Shown here: in pieces, positions 22,546-34,716 of the stretch
Position numbering within the stretch: position 1 is the first letter of the stretch
Layout: each line of letters opens with the position of its first letter
From: Dryomyza anilis
Taxonomy: Eukaryota > Arthropoda > Insecta > Diptera > Dryomyzidae
Reading direction: 5' to 3'
NCBI GenBank assembly: GCA_951804985.1
Contig: OX638132.1
Location: forward strand, 88,292,696-88,356,695
Length of the DNA stretch: 64,000 nt
Program-made: the position numbers and the translations under genes
The notes under the pieces: generated by a model
Seen by the model: the letters and a program-made list of their open reading frames with translations, nothing else
Database searches by the model: none
Told to the model about the DNA's origin: nothing

Positions 22546-23100
22546 CTTTTATTTAAGGAAAAATTTAAGAAATATAGAAAAAATGGCTTTAAAATAATAT
22601 ACATGCATTTGATTTACGTTCAAAAGCATATTTATTTGTTTTTACTACATGAATATAGTTGTTTTTGCATGAAATGTTGCAAAACTACATATTTTCAAAA
22701 CTAATACATAATGTAGTACATTTTACTAAATTCCATTTTACGTTGTAGAATATGACACAGTTCGAACTGATTTCCAAGTAATATAATAAAAAATGAAAAT
22801 AATATTAAACTTTTGCTATTTTCAAATTAAATTTCTCTATAAAAATCTGTGTAAAATGTACGGAACCACATTATGTGTATAACTGGCTTGAAATTTATGT
22901 GTGATATTCCCTATTACAGTAAATACTTAAATCCTCTAATACAAAACCACATATAAAATATATGAAAAATATAAGCCTCAAATGGTTACATGCTACATAT
23001 TTTATGCAGGATTAGAAATGTTTCATAATATGCCTGAGTGCAGCAAAATTATAATAAATAAATAAATACAAAGTCATCGGATTAAAAGATATTTACAAAT
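22546..23100. repeat. Repeat family H (TACTACAT-rich)
   Basis: Contains acatgcatttgatttacgttcaaaagcata, tttttactacatgaata and ataatgtagtacattttacta. Related sequence occurs at 24600-25010, 25230-26080 and, in tandem, 30450-31960. Confidence 0.5.
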
Positions 23101-24599
23101 ATTTCTTCAAATTCCATTTGCAAATATAATATGCAATATTTTTGTGCTAAACTTTATGTACTATTTATTATAATGTGTTTTTAATCTCCTCAGAAAACTA
23201 TTTTTCGTTCATTGCTTTTATAACTTAATAAATTTGTTTTGAATTTGTAAGATATACACAAGAAGAATGCACATTAATTTCAATTATTTTTCTACATATG
23301 TTGTCTACTGCTAACTTTCTTACAACATTTTCTACAATTTTCCCTATAATTTATAGTTGACACAATGTCTCGAATAAACATCGAATTACAACATAAAATT
23401 TTGCAATTCCCAGCTGCCTCGTAAAAGGTTTAAATTTTAAAAAGGATTAAAACTGAAATTCTTTCAAGAAGAGAATTTAGTGAAAAGCTTTAATGTAACA
23501 CAAAAAACAAACATTCAATGGTTTTGGTGGCAGTATTCGACTTTGATATTCGATTACGGCCGCTGCTAACAGGTAAAGGTTAAAGAGACAGCTTGACTCG
23601 TCCTGTCTGTCTGCCCTGCCCTGTGTGTATGTGCAAACAAAGGGACATGCATTAGAGCAGCTTATAGCACCAATGACACAGCCCTTGTGCGCGTCTTAAA
23701 GTGTAACAAGTTGGCCAAAAGACAAATACAAACAATGTGCGCCAGACGCTTGGCCGAAGACATTTGTGACTAAACAAATATTGTCACAAAATTTGAAAAG
23801 TTTTTCAAAATAATTTAAACTTAACTTCTTTTAATCTGAATTGATTTTGTATAACTTAATAATGTGCTTCCTGTTTGAAGAACACTTCTGAATTCAGAAG
23901 AAATCAAGAAGTATGCAGTATGATATAAAGTCAAACGTAAAACTTCTTGATTTTTAGAAACATATATGCTTGGTTATTAAAAAAGAAACAAGAGTAATTA
24001 TTCTTAAAAAACAGAGGTTTATTTCTTGGGGAATGGATAAGAAAACAATTTTAGTAGACATGGCCATATTTGTTTTTATTGATATTGGTGAAATTCTGCT
24101 ATTTTGCGTTCAAGACGTTCAGAAGTTTATTTTCCTTCCTCTACCCAATACTTGAGACACACGCACTCACTAAGAATTTTGCCAAAAATTATGACCACAC
24201 CTTGCGACAGCCACAAAAGCCACACTAAGCCTTAAGATTTATTAATGCTCGTAGCCTATAAATATGCAATAAAAGCAGCAAAGATATACAACGCGTAGAT
24301 GTTGAAATTTGTGTCGAAACAGGACATAAAAACGTACAGAGGAACATCACACATCAACGAGACATGCACATAATGCGTGACCACCTCACGCATGGTGGAG
24401 ACAGAGCAGCGCCTTTTGAAAAGCTTAGATCTAATACAGTCACCATTTGCATCATCGTAGTCATCAGCATTATCATCATCATCATTGGTGTCTGTTGTTC
24501 GCATAATTTTTGGGGTTAATAGTCTTTTTTTATGAGTTGCTAGGATCGACGTGCTTGCTTGAGTTGTCTTTTAAAGAGTCTTTAAGGTTGAAGTAGGTA
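23101..24599. other. Unique island (23500-24530) within AT-rich DNA
   Basis: 23540-23770 and 24150-24510 are GC-richer and non-repetitive, with an ATC/CAT run at 24455-24485. The short frames (23970-24155 +, 24504-24256 -) show no domain. Probably intronic. Confidence 0.3.
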
Positions 24600-25010
24600 T
24601 ATCGCATGTAGGAAGTAATTTTAAAATACTTTAAAATGTCTTTAAAAATATTTGTAAATTTAATTTATTTTTAAAATTATATGTATTTGGTTTACTACAT
24701 TGCTGTAATTGTTTTTGAATGATAAACAGCTACTTTATTACAATTCAAGTATGTAACTACATCTGCATTTAATGTTGCTACATTCTGTATCTCTTATTTA
24801 TATTGTTCTTATTGATGCTTTAAAATGTCTTTAAAAATATTTGTAAATTTAATTTATTTTCAAAATCAAATGTATTTGGTTTACTAAAATGTTGCAGTTG
24901 TTTTTGAATGATAAACAACAACTTTATTACAATTCAAGTATGTTACTACAACTGCATTTATTTTTGCTACATTCTGTATCTCTCATTAATATTGTTCTAA
25001 TTGATGCAGA
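24600..25010. repeat. Tandemly duplicated family H unit
   Basis: Two consecutive copies about 190 bp apart share actttaaaatgtctttaaaa, tgtatttggtttactac/aaa, tgtttttgaatgataaacagc and tacattctgtatctct. Confidence 0.7.
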
Positions 25011-25050
25011 TAGAATTAAAACTAAATATGCAATCAGTTCTGGCAACTCT

Positions 25051-25235
25051 TAAACCTGAAACAGACGATTGAATAAACGCCCAACCGTTGACGCAATTTT
25101 CAAATAATTTTGAAATAAAACGTGTGAATGACCAATTTGAGTATAGAAGTTGGCAATCACACGATTGATTTTAAAATTGCTTGAAAATTCCTTCAATTGT
25201 TGGGTTTTTATTCAGTCGTGTTATTAAGCTTTATG
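25051..25235. mobile_element. Diverged copy of hairpin MITE family G
   Basis: Shares acgattgaataaacgcccaac, caattttcaaataatttt, ggcaatcacacgattgat and ttattcagtcgtgttattaagct with 21257-21422, but the two arms have diverged. Confidence 0.6.
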
Positions 25236-25374
25236 CGTCACAAGCATTTAAGTATTTCTTTTAATTACATCAAATATGAATATGCGTGCTCTCAGAAAAT
25301 TAGTTTTCTTATATGCTTCCTTCAACGGATTGTGCTTTTCATGGGTTCCATTAGTTACTTTTGCCGTATGTGCC

Positions 25375-26075
25375 TACGAACTCAAAAAATTACACTATCA
25401 AAAGTTTTTATAACATTGTGTAGTAAAATAGAGGCATATAAATACAAATGTATGTAAAATAAAAAGAAAAAAAATAACTATAAAAATGTGTTAGAACTAA
25501 AGGGTTTTTCAACTGGGACGCTACAAAAGCAGAGCGACGCCATATTTTCTGCCGCTCTTTTGACATTTCTCTTCAGTAAGGTTTGTCATTTCATGATGGA
25601 AAGATATACGAATTCGAATTTCGGTAGTAAATTTTAATAATTTCGACTCGTTGTTGGCTCGTATATCTTTCCATCATGAAATGGCAAACTTTACTGAAGA
25701 GAAATGTCAAAAGAGCGGCAAGAAATATCGCGTCGTTTGATGTCCCTGTCGCTCTACTTTTGTAGCGTCCCTGTTGAAAAACCCTTGAAAAAACGTTTGT
25801 AGCGCCCTTATTGAAAAACCTTTTACAAATTTATAAATGTAGTAAAATTTACTACATCCGCTATTTCGCGTATGTCAATCATATGTGCCTACGAACTTCA
25901 AATAATTACAGTATCAAAAGTTTTTATAACATTGTGTAGTAAAATTGAGGCATATAAATACAAATGTATTTAAAATACAAATGTATGTAAAATAAATAGA
26001 AAAAAAACTATAAAAATGTGTTAGAACTACAAATTTATAAATGTAGTCAAATTTACTACATCCGCTATTTCGCGT
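25375..26075. repeat. Tandem duplication of a family H segment, one copy carrying a MITE
   Basis: Sequence from caaaagtttttataacattg through atgtgttagaacta and aaatttataaatgtag to ccgctatttcgcgtat occurs twice (25398-25880 and 25917-26077). The first copy is split by the family C element at 25500-25823. The second shows the uninterrupted site gaactacaaatttata. Confidence 0.85.
25500..25823. mobile_element. MITE family C copy with preserved empty site nearby
   Basis: Flanked by TA (25498-25499, 25824-25825). The left arm has a short deletion in the outer repeat (agagcgacgccata). The right arm encodes the transposase N-terminus on the minus strand. The duplicated terminal motif is present at the right end. 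Confidence 0.85.
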
Positions 26076-26077
26076 AT

Positions 26078-26487
26078 TTTAGGGGTTTCAAAAGGTTTGA
26101 TTTCAATAGCTTAAATTAAACAGCACAAGATGAGCACTTTAACAATTTCTAAGAAGAATTGAAAATAATCAAATTTGTTACAAAGTAAATATTTTCAAAA
26201 TAGGGAATTCAGCACCGTCGCTGCGGGAAAAAGGTGTCAATTGCTCTAAAATTACCTCTCACGTGACTTGTGAAGAGATGACTTTTCACTGTTCTAGTCC
26301 AAAGGTATCCAGGAAAAAAACAATTCGGTCATTTTACATGTTCGCTGACCGGTTCCGTTAGTACCGACTAACGAAGACAAGTTCTTTGATAGGTCTAATG
26401 GTCTGCATGAGGAGACGGATTGTGTCCATGCTAAACATGTCGCTAGTGAAGCGAAAAGGCACTAGATGGCGTCATAGTCACGAGACG
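26078..26487. other. Unique stretch, partly GC-richer
   Basis: 26200-26487 (gcaccgtcgctgcgggaaa, ctgaccggttccgttagtacc) differs in composition from its surroundings but has no open frame of note and no inverted ends that I can match. It is possibly part of another old DNA element. Similar ccggttacaaaac and gaccagt motifs appear at 26970-27185. Confidence 0.3.
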
Positions 26488-26489
26488 TA

Positions 26490-26753
26490 AAGGGTTTCTC
26501 TTCAGTAAGGTTTGCCATTTCATGATGGAAAGATATACGAATTCGAATTTCGGTAGTAAATTTTAATAATTTCGACTCGCTGTTGGCTTGTATATCTTTC
26601 CATCATGAAATGGCAAACCTTACTGAAGAGAAATGTCAAAAGAGCGGCAAGAAATATGGCGTCGTTTGCTGTCCCTGTCGCTCTACTTTTGTAGCATTCC
26701 TGTTTAAAAAACCTTGAAAAAAACTTTTGTAGCGCTCTTATTGAACAACCCTT
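26490..26753. mobile_element. MITE family C copy with shortened left arm
   Basis: Flanked by TA (26488-26489, 26754-26755). The left arm jumps from aagggttt directly to ctcttcagtaagg, deleting about 90 bases of the outer repeat. The right arm is complete and carries the duplicated terminal motif. Confidence 0.85.
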
Positions 26754-27419
26754 TATTTACACGCTGCAACTAATGCGTCTATAATTCGTAGACTGTTTTT
26801 CGAAAAATAATTTATTTAAATTCATTATGTCTTCCAAGTAATGGAATCAATTGTGAAATGTAAATGCATGAAGAAAAAGTTCAAATAAAATGACTAAAAT
26901 TTAAAATATATAATAAAGCAATAAAAAAATATTTAAATAATTTTTTTTTTACAAAATGTACCTTATTACCGGTTACAAAACATGATTTTTGAAGACTAGT
27001 TTTGTGATAGATCTAAAGGTGCCGGTCACATAACACGATTTTGAAGACCAGTCCTATGTAAAACGTGTTAATTTTCTCACTCCCTAAGGGGAAGCCATGT
27101 TAAAGTTGACTATTGTAAAAGTGCCAAAAATAGGTCCGGTTAACTATCTCCGAGAAATCAGTCACGTGCCTAGTCTAGGACCAGTTCTTTTCCCCGTAGG
27201 GCTATGATATTTATTTGATTAGCGCATTTTTCAGTCGAAACAAAAAAAATATATATATATGGTATGAATAGAAATTTATTTCTTTTTATATTATTCATGA
27301 ATTGCTGAATATATAGGTTATTTTCTATAGCATCTCATTCAACTCTACATTGTAGCTTTTGCTCCATTGACACCTATATTGTTGTCAGCAAAAAAAAAAC
27401 ACAAAAAAAAGAAATTCTC
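26754..27419. other. AT-rich stretch, nothing recognised
   Basis: No gene or bounded repeat is seen. Confidence 0.35.
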
Positions 27420-28560
27420 CGGTTCAATATTATTGCTGATTTATTGCACGGATTATTCGTAGTTTGAATTTTAAGCATTTGTTATTTGATTTTATGCGCA
27501 TGTGAGCGTCAGCATGAGTGTTTGTGTACTTTGTGCCTATTTTCATAATAGACGGGTTTTTTTTTTTATTATTTCCAAGCCTATGGAACTTTATACGCCT
27601 TCTCGCACTTAGCTGTGGCGACCTCGTTCGTGCTGGTTGCAGCCTTCCATGCAGCATGTTGCCGGTTGCCTGTTGCTGCTGCTTCTCCTGTTTTTTTTTT
27701 GTTGCAGACACTCGCAAGGATTATATTAGAAATTGTTATCGCTCTGGTTTAGTTGCTGCTGCCGCTGCTTCTTCTCATGCTGCTGCCTCTGCTGTTCGTA
27801 CTGTTGATGATTATGATGTTGGTGCTTCTAATATTGCTGTTGGTTTTGTGCATGTCCTGCCGTCTGCCGTCCGCCTACAACTCTTTCGTCTCCACATCCC
27901 TTGAACGCGCTTTCTAGTGCATTCGTGGCACATATTTGCTATTATTCTTAAGCTGCTCCCGCTTTTTTATCTGTTGCTGTGCCTGCTGCCGTCGGCTTAT
28001 TGCGTTTTGAGCGTAATATCCTGATTCTGATCCGGCGCATCGCATCCTCCTCTGTGAGCTGTGTGAGCTATGTGTGTGTGTTTTTCTGGCATAAATCACA
28101 AATTGTTTTTGTCATCGTAATAATAAATAAATATCGATATTTATGTTTGTATAAATTTATACGGCCATCGTAAAGGTGAAATTGTGATTCAGATTGGTGC
28201 TGTGTTGTTATTGTTTTTGTTGTGGTGGCTTTGGCAGCAGCGTCTGCGATTTATTTCCATCAAGATTTTTTACCCTTATCTCAAGCTGCCGCCTTTACGT
28301 TACTTTTTTATGATTTTAAATAAATTACGTTTGTATTTGCGTGACATTCGACGGGTCGTGTAGGGTGTTGCGGGCAAAATCATCTATTCACTCTTTCTGT
28401 GACTTAGTTTCTCATAAAAAAAAGTATACTCCGTTTATTTTAATAGTTGCTTTGATTTTATGCACAGCTCTTAAATTAATCCTAGCGAATTTGCTGTGCC
28501 AGCAAAATATTTTTGTTATTTCTATAATTAGCTCATAAACTCTTTAGAACCCTGGCAAAA
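27420..28560. other. Unique island rich in CTG/GTT trinucleotides
   Basis: The longest GC-rich unique block, with tgctgctgcttctcc, tgctgctgccgctgc and gtgtgtgtgtt runs. The frames at 27518-27904 (+, 128 codons) and 27717-27430 (-) are driven by trinucleotide repeats (Ala, Cys, Gln runs). No splice-bounded exon or domain is recognised. It may be a regulatory island or part of a non-coding exon. Confidence 0.3.
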
Positions 28561-28753
28561 CAGTTATTAGAATCGGGTTGAAATGGTGCCCAATCGTAAA
28601 ATATAAAATTAGTGCTGTCTGTCGGAAGGTAAGTCTGATTTTAATAGAGAGTTTTTGTTTTACAGAAAAAATTGCGTAGGAATATTGTTTTCTGAAATAT
28701 GTGGGATTTTTATGTAAAGAAATCGAAAAATCAAACGATCTCGAATCGATATG

Positions 28754-29725
28754 ATATCGTCACTGTCATGCCAAAGGGGGGGCGAATGTGAATTTTTAAA
28801 AATATTGAGAAATCAAATTTTAAAGTTTGAAGTGCTTTAAAAATTAGCAAAATCTACATTTTTTTCAATTTTTTCTGTTATTTTGGTTTAATTATTATAA
28901 CGTATATAAAATATCTTTAGATTTGGACAATCTACTGAATTATAAATACGGATTTTGTGAGGCTATATCCTGTTCAAAAGGAAAATATTTTTGTTTTTTA
29001 TGCTATAACATTTTATTAGCGCAAGATAAAATTGTAATGTACAGGCATTAATTGTTGGCTTTTAAAGCACCTATCTGTTTGCATCATTAATTAAAAATAT
29101 TTTGTCAAACATTAATTTGCCATTTGTTATTTGCAGCAAAAAATGTTTGGCCAAATAAATGCCAATGATGCCAATCGATAGGTACTTTAAAAACAAACAA
29201 TCAATACCTTTACACCACTATTTTATCTTGTACCAATTAAAAATTATAGCAAAAAAACGAAGAAATTGGAAAAATGGAAAATCTTGTCATGCCAAAAAGG
29301 CGAATCTTTTCGTTTTTCTCCTATAACTCTTTAACGCTACAATATAAATTAGTGATGTAAAGGGAATTATTTTCTGTTTTCAAAGCACCTATCGATCTGT
29401 ATCATTAATTATAAATATTTTGCCAACATTTGTTTTTCTGCAAATAACTAATAGCAAATTAATGTTTGGCAAAATATTTTTAATTAATGATGCAGATCGA
29501 TAGGTGCTTTGAAAACAAACAATAAATCCCTTTACACCACTATTTTATCTTATACCAATAATAAATTATGGCGAAAAAACGAAAAGATTCGCCCTTTTGG
29601 CATGACAAGATTTTCAATTTTTCAAATTCGCCCTTTTTTTGTGTTTTGTATTTTGTGGTTAGAAATAGCCAACCAAATGACACGCGATTTTGGCACAGCA
29701 TACTCGTCCAAGTTAAAATTTTAGT
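28754..29725. mobile_element. Foldback-type repeat family I, right-truncated, with internal palindrome duplicated
   Basis: The left end atatcgtcactgtcatgcc plus gcgaatgtg matches the element at 55167-55881. The interior holds a palindrome (tgatgtaaagg, aaagcacctatc, atattttgccaaac / inverse) that occurs once in the 55-kb copy but twice here (about 28975-29260 and 29275-29600). The right terminus is not found. Small frames at 29509-29756 are shadows. Confidence 0.65.
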
Positions 29726-30440
29726 TATTATAAAATGTTTATATATTTCTGAGTGAAATAAACCGAAATGTATTAGTAATTGCTGCTGTATAAAGATATA
29801 ACTAGCTACTTCTACCTAGTAAAACTATAATGCCTCATTAATAATTTTATACTTTCCATTAGTATCCATTTGATGTGGTTATACTATTATTTGGCTATAT
29901 ATTTTGCAACTCTATAAATCTCTCTAATATGACGTTGTAAATAAATCATTGATATTTAGTGATAGTAAAACAATAAATGTCTTCTATAAAAGTATGTCAT
30001 TTATTGGTTTTTTATGGAGGCGGAGGTTGGAACGTAGTGTGTTTGCATTTGATGCAAATATTATTGCAGTTCCGACAACACCCAGCAAGTGCCGTAATTA
30101 TAAAGATATACATATGCATGTGGAACTAAATATGCATTAGACAGTCACCCATACTACAGCCAACCAACTGAGGCGGAGATGATGCCAGGCACTTGGTGCG
30201 TGTGTCACAAAGCCAAACAAAGCAACCAACCAACCAACCGACTGTCGCGACAAACAAACAAACAAACAAACATTTTACAACCGCACATTAGCTTTTAAAA
30301 AGCTAAAAAGCGTTCACTCACTCACGTGCACTCACACAGTCACACACGCACTCCCACACTCAAATAGACAGACACACTCACTCTCAAGTACGTACTTAAA
30401 GTTGGCTTATTATTTGGCGCTTATTTGCATATGTTTGTAT
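29726..30440. other. Unique island with simple repeats
   Basis: 30140-30400 is rich in accaaccaaccgac, caaacaaacaaac and cactcactcac runs. No gene is seen. Confidence 0.35.
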
Positions 30441-30449
30441 ATAGGGTAA

Positions 30450-31960
30450 AGTCGGTTTATATGGCATCAAACTAGAAACATCTTTTTACAATTACCCAAA
30501 AATCTTATGAAATATAAACCAAAAAATACTGTATTGAAAAAGAAAAAAAAAAAGTCATTAAAATAAGTACACATGTATTGGATTAACGTTCAAAAGCAAA
30601 TGTATTTATTTTTACTACATTTAGTTAAGGAATATGTTGTACATACATTTACTGAAAACAAAATTTTACTACTTTTTGTATTTCAATGTAGATAAATTAT
30701 GACATCTGCATTTTTAATACATTTTGTATTCAACTGCATAAAAATAAAATACTTATTCATTTGTTTATACCTTCAATATTTACTTAAATTTCTTTAAAAT
30801 GTAGATAAATTACTAAATCTGTATTTATTTTATTTAAAAGTCAATATATATTTCATAAAAATGTTATGTTCATTTTTTACTATATCATGTAATTTATTCA
30901 ATTCCATAAAAAAATGCAAACAATTAATTAATTTTGTATATAATTCAATTTCTTAAAGATGTAGTTAAAATACTACATCAGTATTTATTTTATTTAAAAG
31001 TCAAGAAATATTATTTATTCTCTCTGCAAAATAATTATAATAAATATGAGTTGCATTTTTTTTTATTACATTCTGTATTTATTTAGACTTCATTAAAATG
31101 TAAAAATACTACACATTCATTAGTTAATACATTTTATATTTATTTAAATTTCTTAAAGATATAGTTAAAATACTACATCAGTATTTATTTTATTTAAAAG
31201 TCAAGAAATATTATTTATTCTCTCTGAAAAATAATTATAATAAATGTATAACAAATATGAGTTGAATTTTTTATTACATTCTGTATTTATTTAGACTTCA
31301 TTAAAATGTAAAAATACTACACATTCAATAGTTAATACATTTTATATTTATTTCAATTTCTTTAAAATGTAGATAAATTACTAAATCTGTATTTATTTTA
31401 TTTAAAAATCAATATATATTTCATAAAAATGTCATATTCATTTTTTACTACATCCTGTAATTTACGCAATTTCATAAAAAATGCAAACAAAAGACTTATA
31501 TTCTTTTGTTAATTAATTTTGTATATAATTCAATTTCTTAAAGATGTAGTTAAAATACTACATCAGTATTAATTTTATTTAAAAGTCAAGACATATTATT
31601 TATTCTCTCTGAAAAATAATTATAATAAATGTATAACAAATATGAGTTGCATTTTTTTATTACATTCTGTATTTATTTGGACTTCATTAAAATGTAAAAA
31701 TACTACACATTCATTAGTAAATACATTTTATATTTATTTAAATTTCTTTAAAATGTAGTTAACATACTACATCAGTATTTATTTTATTTAAAAGTCAAGA
31801 CATATTATTTATTCTCTCTGAAAAATAATTATAATAAATGTATAACAAATATGAGTTGCATTTTTTTATTACATTCTGTATTTATTTAGACTTCATTAAA
31901 ATGTAAAAATACTACTACTTTTTATTTTATTTAGGAGTCAAGCTATACTATTTATTTTCT
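30450..31960. repeat. Tandem array of family H units, about 190-210 bp period
   Basis: The landmark tactacatcagtatttatttt recurs near 30973, 31171, 31557 and 31768, each followed by ttatttattctctctgaaaa, acaaatatgagttgcat, tacattctgtatttattt and atgtaaaaatactacacatt. Spacings are about 198, 386 (two units) and 211 bases. It is AT-rich and satellite-like, without coding potential. Confidence 0.75.
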
Positions 31961-32880
31961 CAAAAAGCAAATGTATAACATATATGATGATGTTGAAAGC
32001 AATAATAAATATTCAACCTCTTCATCATTATCTTGTGATGTCTCAAAGCAACTACAAGCATTTAAGTCTCGCTTTTCACTTGTGACAAATTTAAAAAATA
32101 TGCGCGTATCAGAAAATCTTTTGACTTACTTCCCCCCTCAACTTCGTTCTTTTAGTTCTTGGGTATCGTACGCACTACAGTTTCTGCTATATGTAGGAAA
32201 CGAATTTCTAGTACAGTATGTAGTAAATTTAAGTAATATAAAAAAGGGACCGCATAGAAACGGAATTTAATACAGTATGTAGTAAAATTAAGTAATATAA
32301 AGAAGGGACCGCATAGAACCAGAACTTAATACAGTATGTAGTAAAATTAAGTAATTTAAATCAAGGAACCGGAATATCAGTACCGTTTCGGCAAATCGGA
32401 ATCGGAACAGTTTGTAAAATATGTGGAACCGGAATATATACAGTATGTAGTAAAATTAAGTAATATAAAGAAGGGACCGCATAGAACCGGAATTTAATAC
32501 AGTATGTAGTAAAATTAAGAAATTTAAATCAAGGAACCGGAATATCAGTAACGTTTCGGCAAATCGGAATCGGAACAGTTTTTAAAATATGTAGAACCGG
32601 AAACGAAACCCGTATGTTTTTTTGGTTGGAACCGGCATTGGAACCGAAACGACTATTTAAAAAAACCTTGGGATCAGAACAACAACCGTTCTTCCAAAAG
32701 GTGTTGGTCCCCCGTCAAGGACCGCAAAGAACCGGATTGGACCGTTTCGATTTTGGGAACGGGAATCAAACCGTTATTAAAAAATGTGTGGAACCGGAAT
32801 CGGAACTCAGATAATTTTTTTTTAATGGAACCATAGTCGGAACCGGAACCGCTAAATGTAAAAGATCTACATTTTTCAAA
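31961..32880 (+). repeat. Tandem repeats ending in a GGAACCGG-rich block
   Basis: 32200-32600 contains repeated units with agtatgtagtaaaattaag, gaagggaccgcatagaacc and gcaaatcggaatcggaacag. 32590-32870 is dense in GGAACCGGAA motifs. The 99-codon frame at 31971-32270 precedes this and has no recognisable domain. A reverse-oriented related block lies at 34440-34640. Confidence 0.65.
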
Positions 32881-32989
32881 ATACATTTTAATACGATTTA
32901 TTTTTTCGTTGTATTATTTGAGTACCGAATATAGAAATATTTTATTATTTTCGCACCGAATATAGAAATATTTTATATACCGATTTATA

Positions 32990-33150
32990 TCAGGTATATT
33001 TATAAAAGCGGTCGGATTTCAGGTCACAATAAACCGATTTCGCCTCTTTTCAATGCCCGCTAACCTGGGAATAAAAGTAATCTAAGTTACAATTTTCATT
33101 GATATAGCTCGTCTAGTTTTCTTGTAATCGTGATTACAACAGACAGACTT
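32990..33150 (+). repeat. Fragment of repeat family A
   Basis: Shares gcggtcggatttcaggtcacaat, aagtaatctaagtta and gattacaacagacagac with the interior of family A. Confidence 0.45.
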
Positions 33151-33159
33151 CTAGACGAG

Positions 33160-33890
33160 ACGCTAAGTGCCATATACTGCAACTCTCCCCTATGCGGGCG
33201 CGTGTTTTAATGTATCACAGCATGAGTGTGTGTGTGTGTTTGTTTGAGTTTAGGTGTGTGTGTATTTGTTTGTTTGTTTGTGTGCTGAAATTTTGAAAGT
33301 GCTTGAATGTGAAGCGTTTTTCTTCTTCGTTTACTTTTGTTTCCATTATTTTTTTGTTTTGTTATTTCACTGCTATTTTTAGTGTGCGAATTTGAAATAA
33401 AACCAGGGCTTATACTACTCCATCTCCTCATACTCATCAAACTCCCGTTCGTAGCGCATATTTAGTGCAGTGTAATTTGCTACCAATGTTGGCAATAAAG
33501 CGCAAATAAGTGCGCGAATAATCAAGGCGGCTTCAAGTGGAAAAGTGCGCGAAGAAAACACTTGTTGTTGACTTAAGAAACAAAACAAAAGAAAAAAAAA
33601 ATGAAATGAAAATGAAATGAAAATGAAAAACCAGCGCCTAAAAATTCTGCGTCTATCAAAAATTCTTCGAAAAGGATAACAGTTTAATTTATAGCGAACT
33701 GATTAAAAATACGAAAAATATTTTTTATTTGTAGATTATTTGCATTTTTTTTTTGGAAGAGCATAAAATGGGATTTGTTGACTTGGCTGATTTTCAAGTG
33801 TCGCCCCCGTACTATGGGACAAAAATTAATTCTTGTTTAAGATAATTTTATAATTGTATTTTATTATTCTAAAATGGGTGTGTTGGAAAA
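33160..33890. other. Unique stretch with GT-rich simple repeats
   Basis: (GT)n and GTTT runs at 33225-33282 and gaaatgaaaatgaaatg at 33602-33625. The minus-strand frame 33440-33207 reads the GT repeats as Thr-His and is not a gene. Confidence 0.35.
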
Positions 33891-33899
33891 ATATTATTA

Positions 33900-34306
33900 T
33901 ATTTGCTGTAGTTTATAAACCAGGCTATTTTGAAAATAGCGGCTGGTTTTCAAAATATCTAGCTATTTTTTTTTTTGTTTTCTACGTTATCAACCAGTCT
34001 AAAATTTGAATTTTAGCCCGAGCTAAAAATTTCAAACTACTCGGTTGTCGTCTAAAATGTCAGCCAGGCTGTCAAAATTAAACATAATTTCAAAATTTAT
34101 GATTTCTTATTGTTTTTCACCGAATAAATTTGAAGTTTAATACAAAAAATAGTTTGAAAATTACAGGAATGTATGGTTCATGTCTGGAATGAAAAGCAAA
34201 AACAGCTTGGTTGATAATGTAAAAAGGCTGAGGCTAGAATTGTAGTGGCTAATTTAAAATAGCTGCTGTTTTCAAAAATAGCCTGGTTGATAAACTACAG
34301 CAAATA
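33900..34306. mobile_element. TA-flanked MITE, family J
   Basis: Left end TATTTGCTGTAGTTTATAA plus ccaggctattttgaaaatagc; the right end is its inverse, ctacagcaaata preceded by gcctggttgataaa. TA flanks both sides (33898-33899, 34307-34308). The terminal inverted repeat is about 50 bp with few mismatches. Non-coding. Confidence 0.7.
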
Positions 34307-34439
34307 TATCAAAACAGGTTTTGTTTTCGTATCCTAACAACTAAATATGAAAATGATTAAAACCAAAAATTCGACTTAAGCCACTTCTTTATACCGGAGA
34401 GGTTCTTCTTCAACAAAATTATCGTCCGCCATGTATCAC

Positions 34440-34640
34440 TGCAGTTCTACTATTTCAGCGGTTTCAGTTCCGATTATGGTTCCAACAAAAAACGTATATG
34501 GGTTCCGATACCGGTTCCACACATTTTTTTTTAATAACGATTCCGGTTCCAAAAATCGAAACGGTTGCGATACAGGTTCTTTGCGCTCCTTGATGGAGAC
34601 TAAAACTCTTTGAAATATTGGTTCCGGTTTCGAATCTGAA
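34440..34640 (-). repeat. GGTTCC-rich block, inverse of 32590-32870
   Basis: Carries gttccgataccggttccacac, aacgattccggttccaaaaatc and gaaacggttgcgatac in the order and orientation expected for the complement of the 32.6-kb block. The two overlapping frames (34431-34613 +, 34663-34436 -) are shadows. Confidence 0.65.
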
Positions 34641-34716
34641 GCCTCTTTAAAAAATACAATCAACCTTTTTTATCTTCTGTCATATTCTGTTACTGTTTCC
34701 TTTGATTTTTATATTT

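Noticed and set aside
27518..27904. 128-codon Cys/Ala-rich frame as a gene
   Set aside because: It is driven by CTG/GCT/GTT trinucleotide runs. It has no splice-bounded structure and no recognisable domain, and the opposite strand is similarly open.
31971..32270. 99-codon frame before the GGAACCGG block
   Set aside because: Its second half runs into the agtatgtagtaaaattaag tandem units and no domain is recognisable. Kept only as part of the repeat region.
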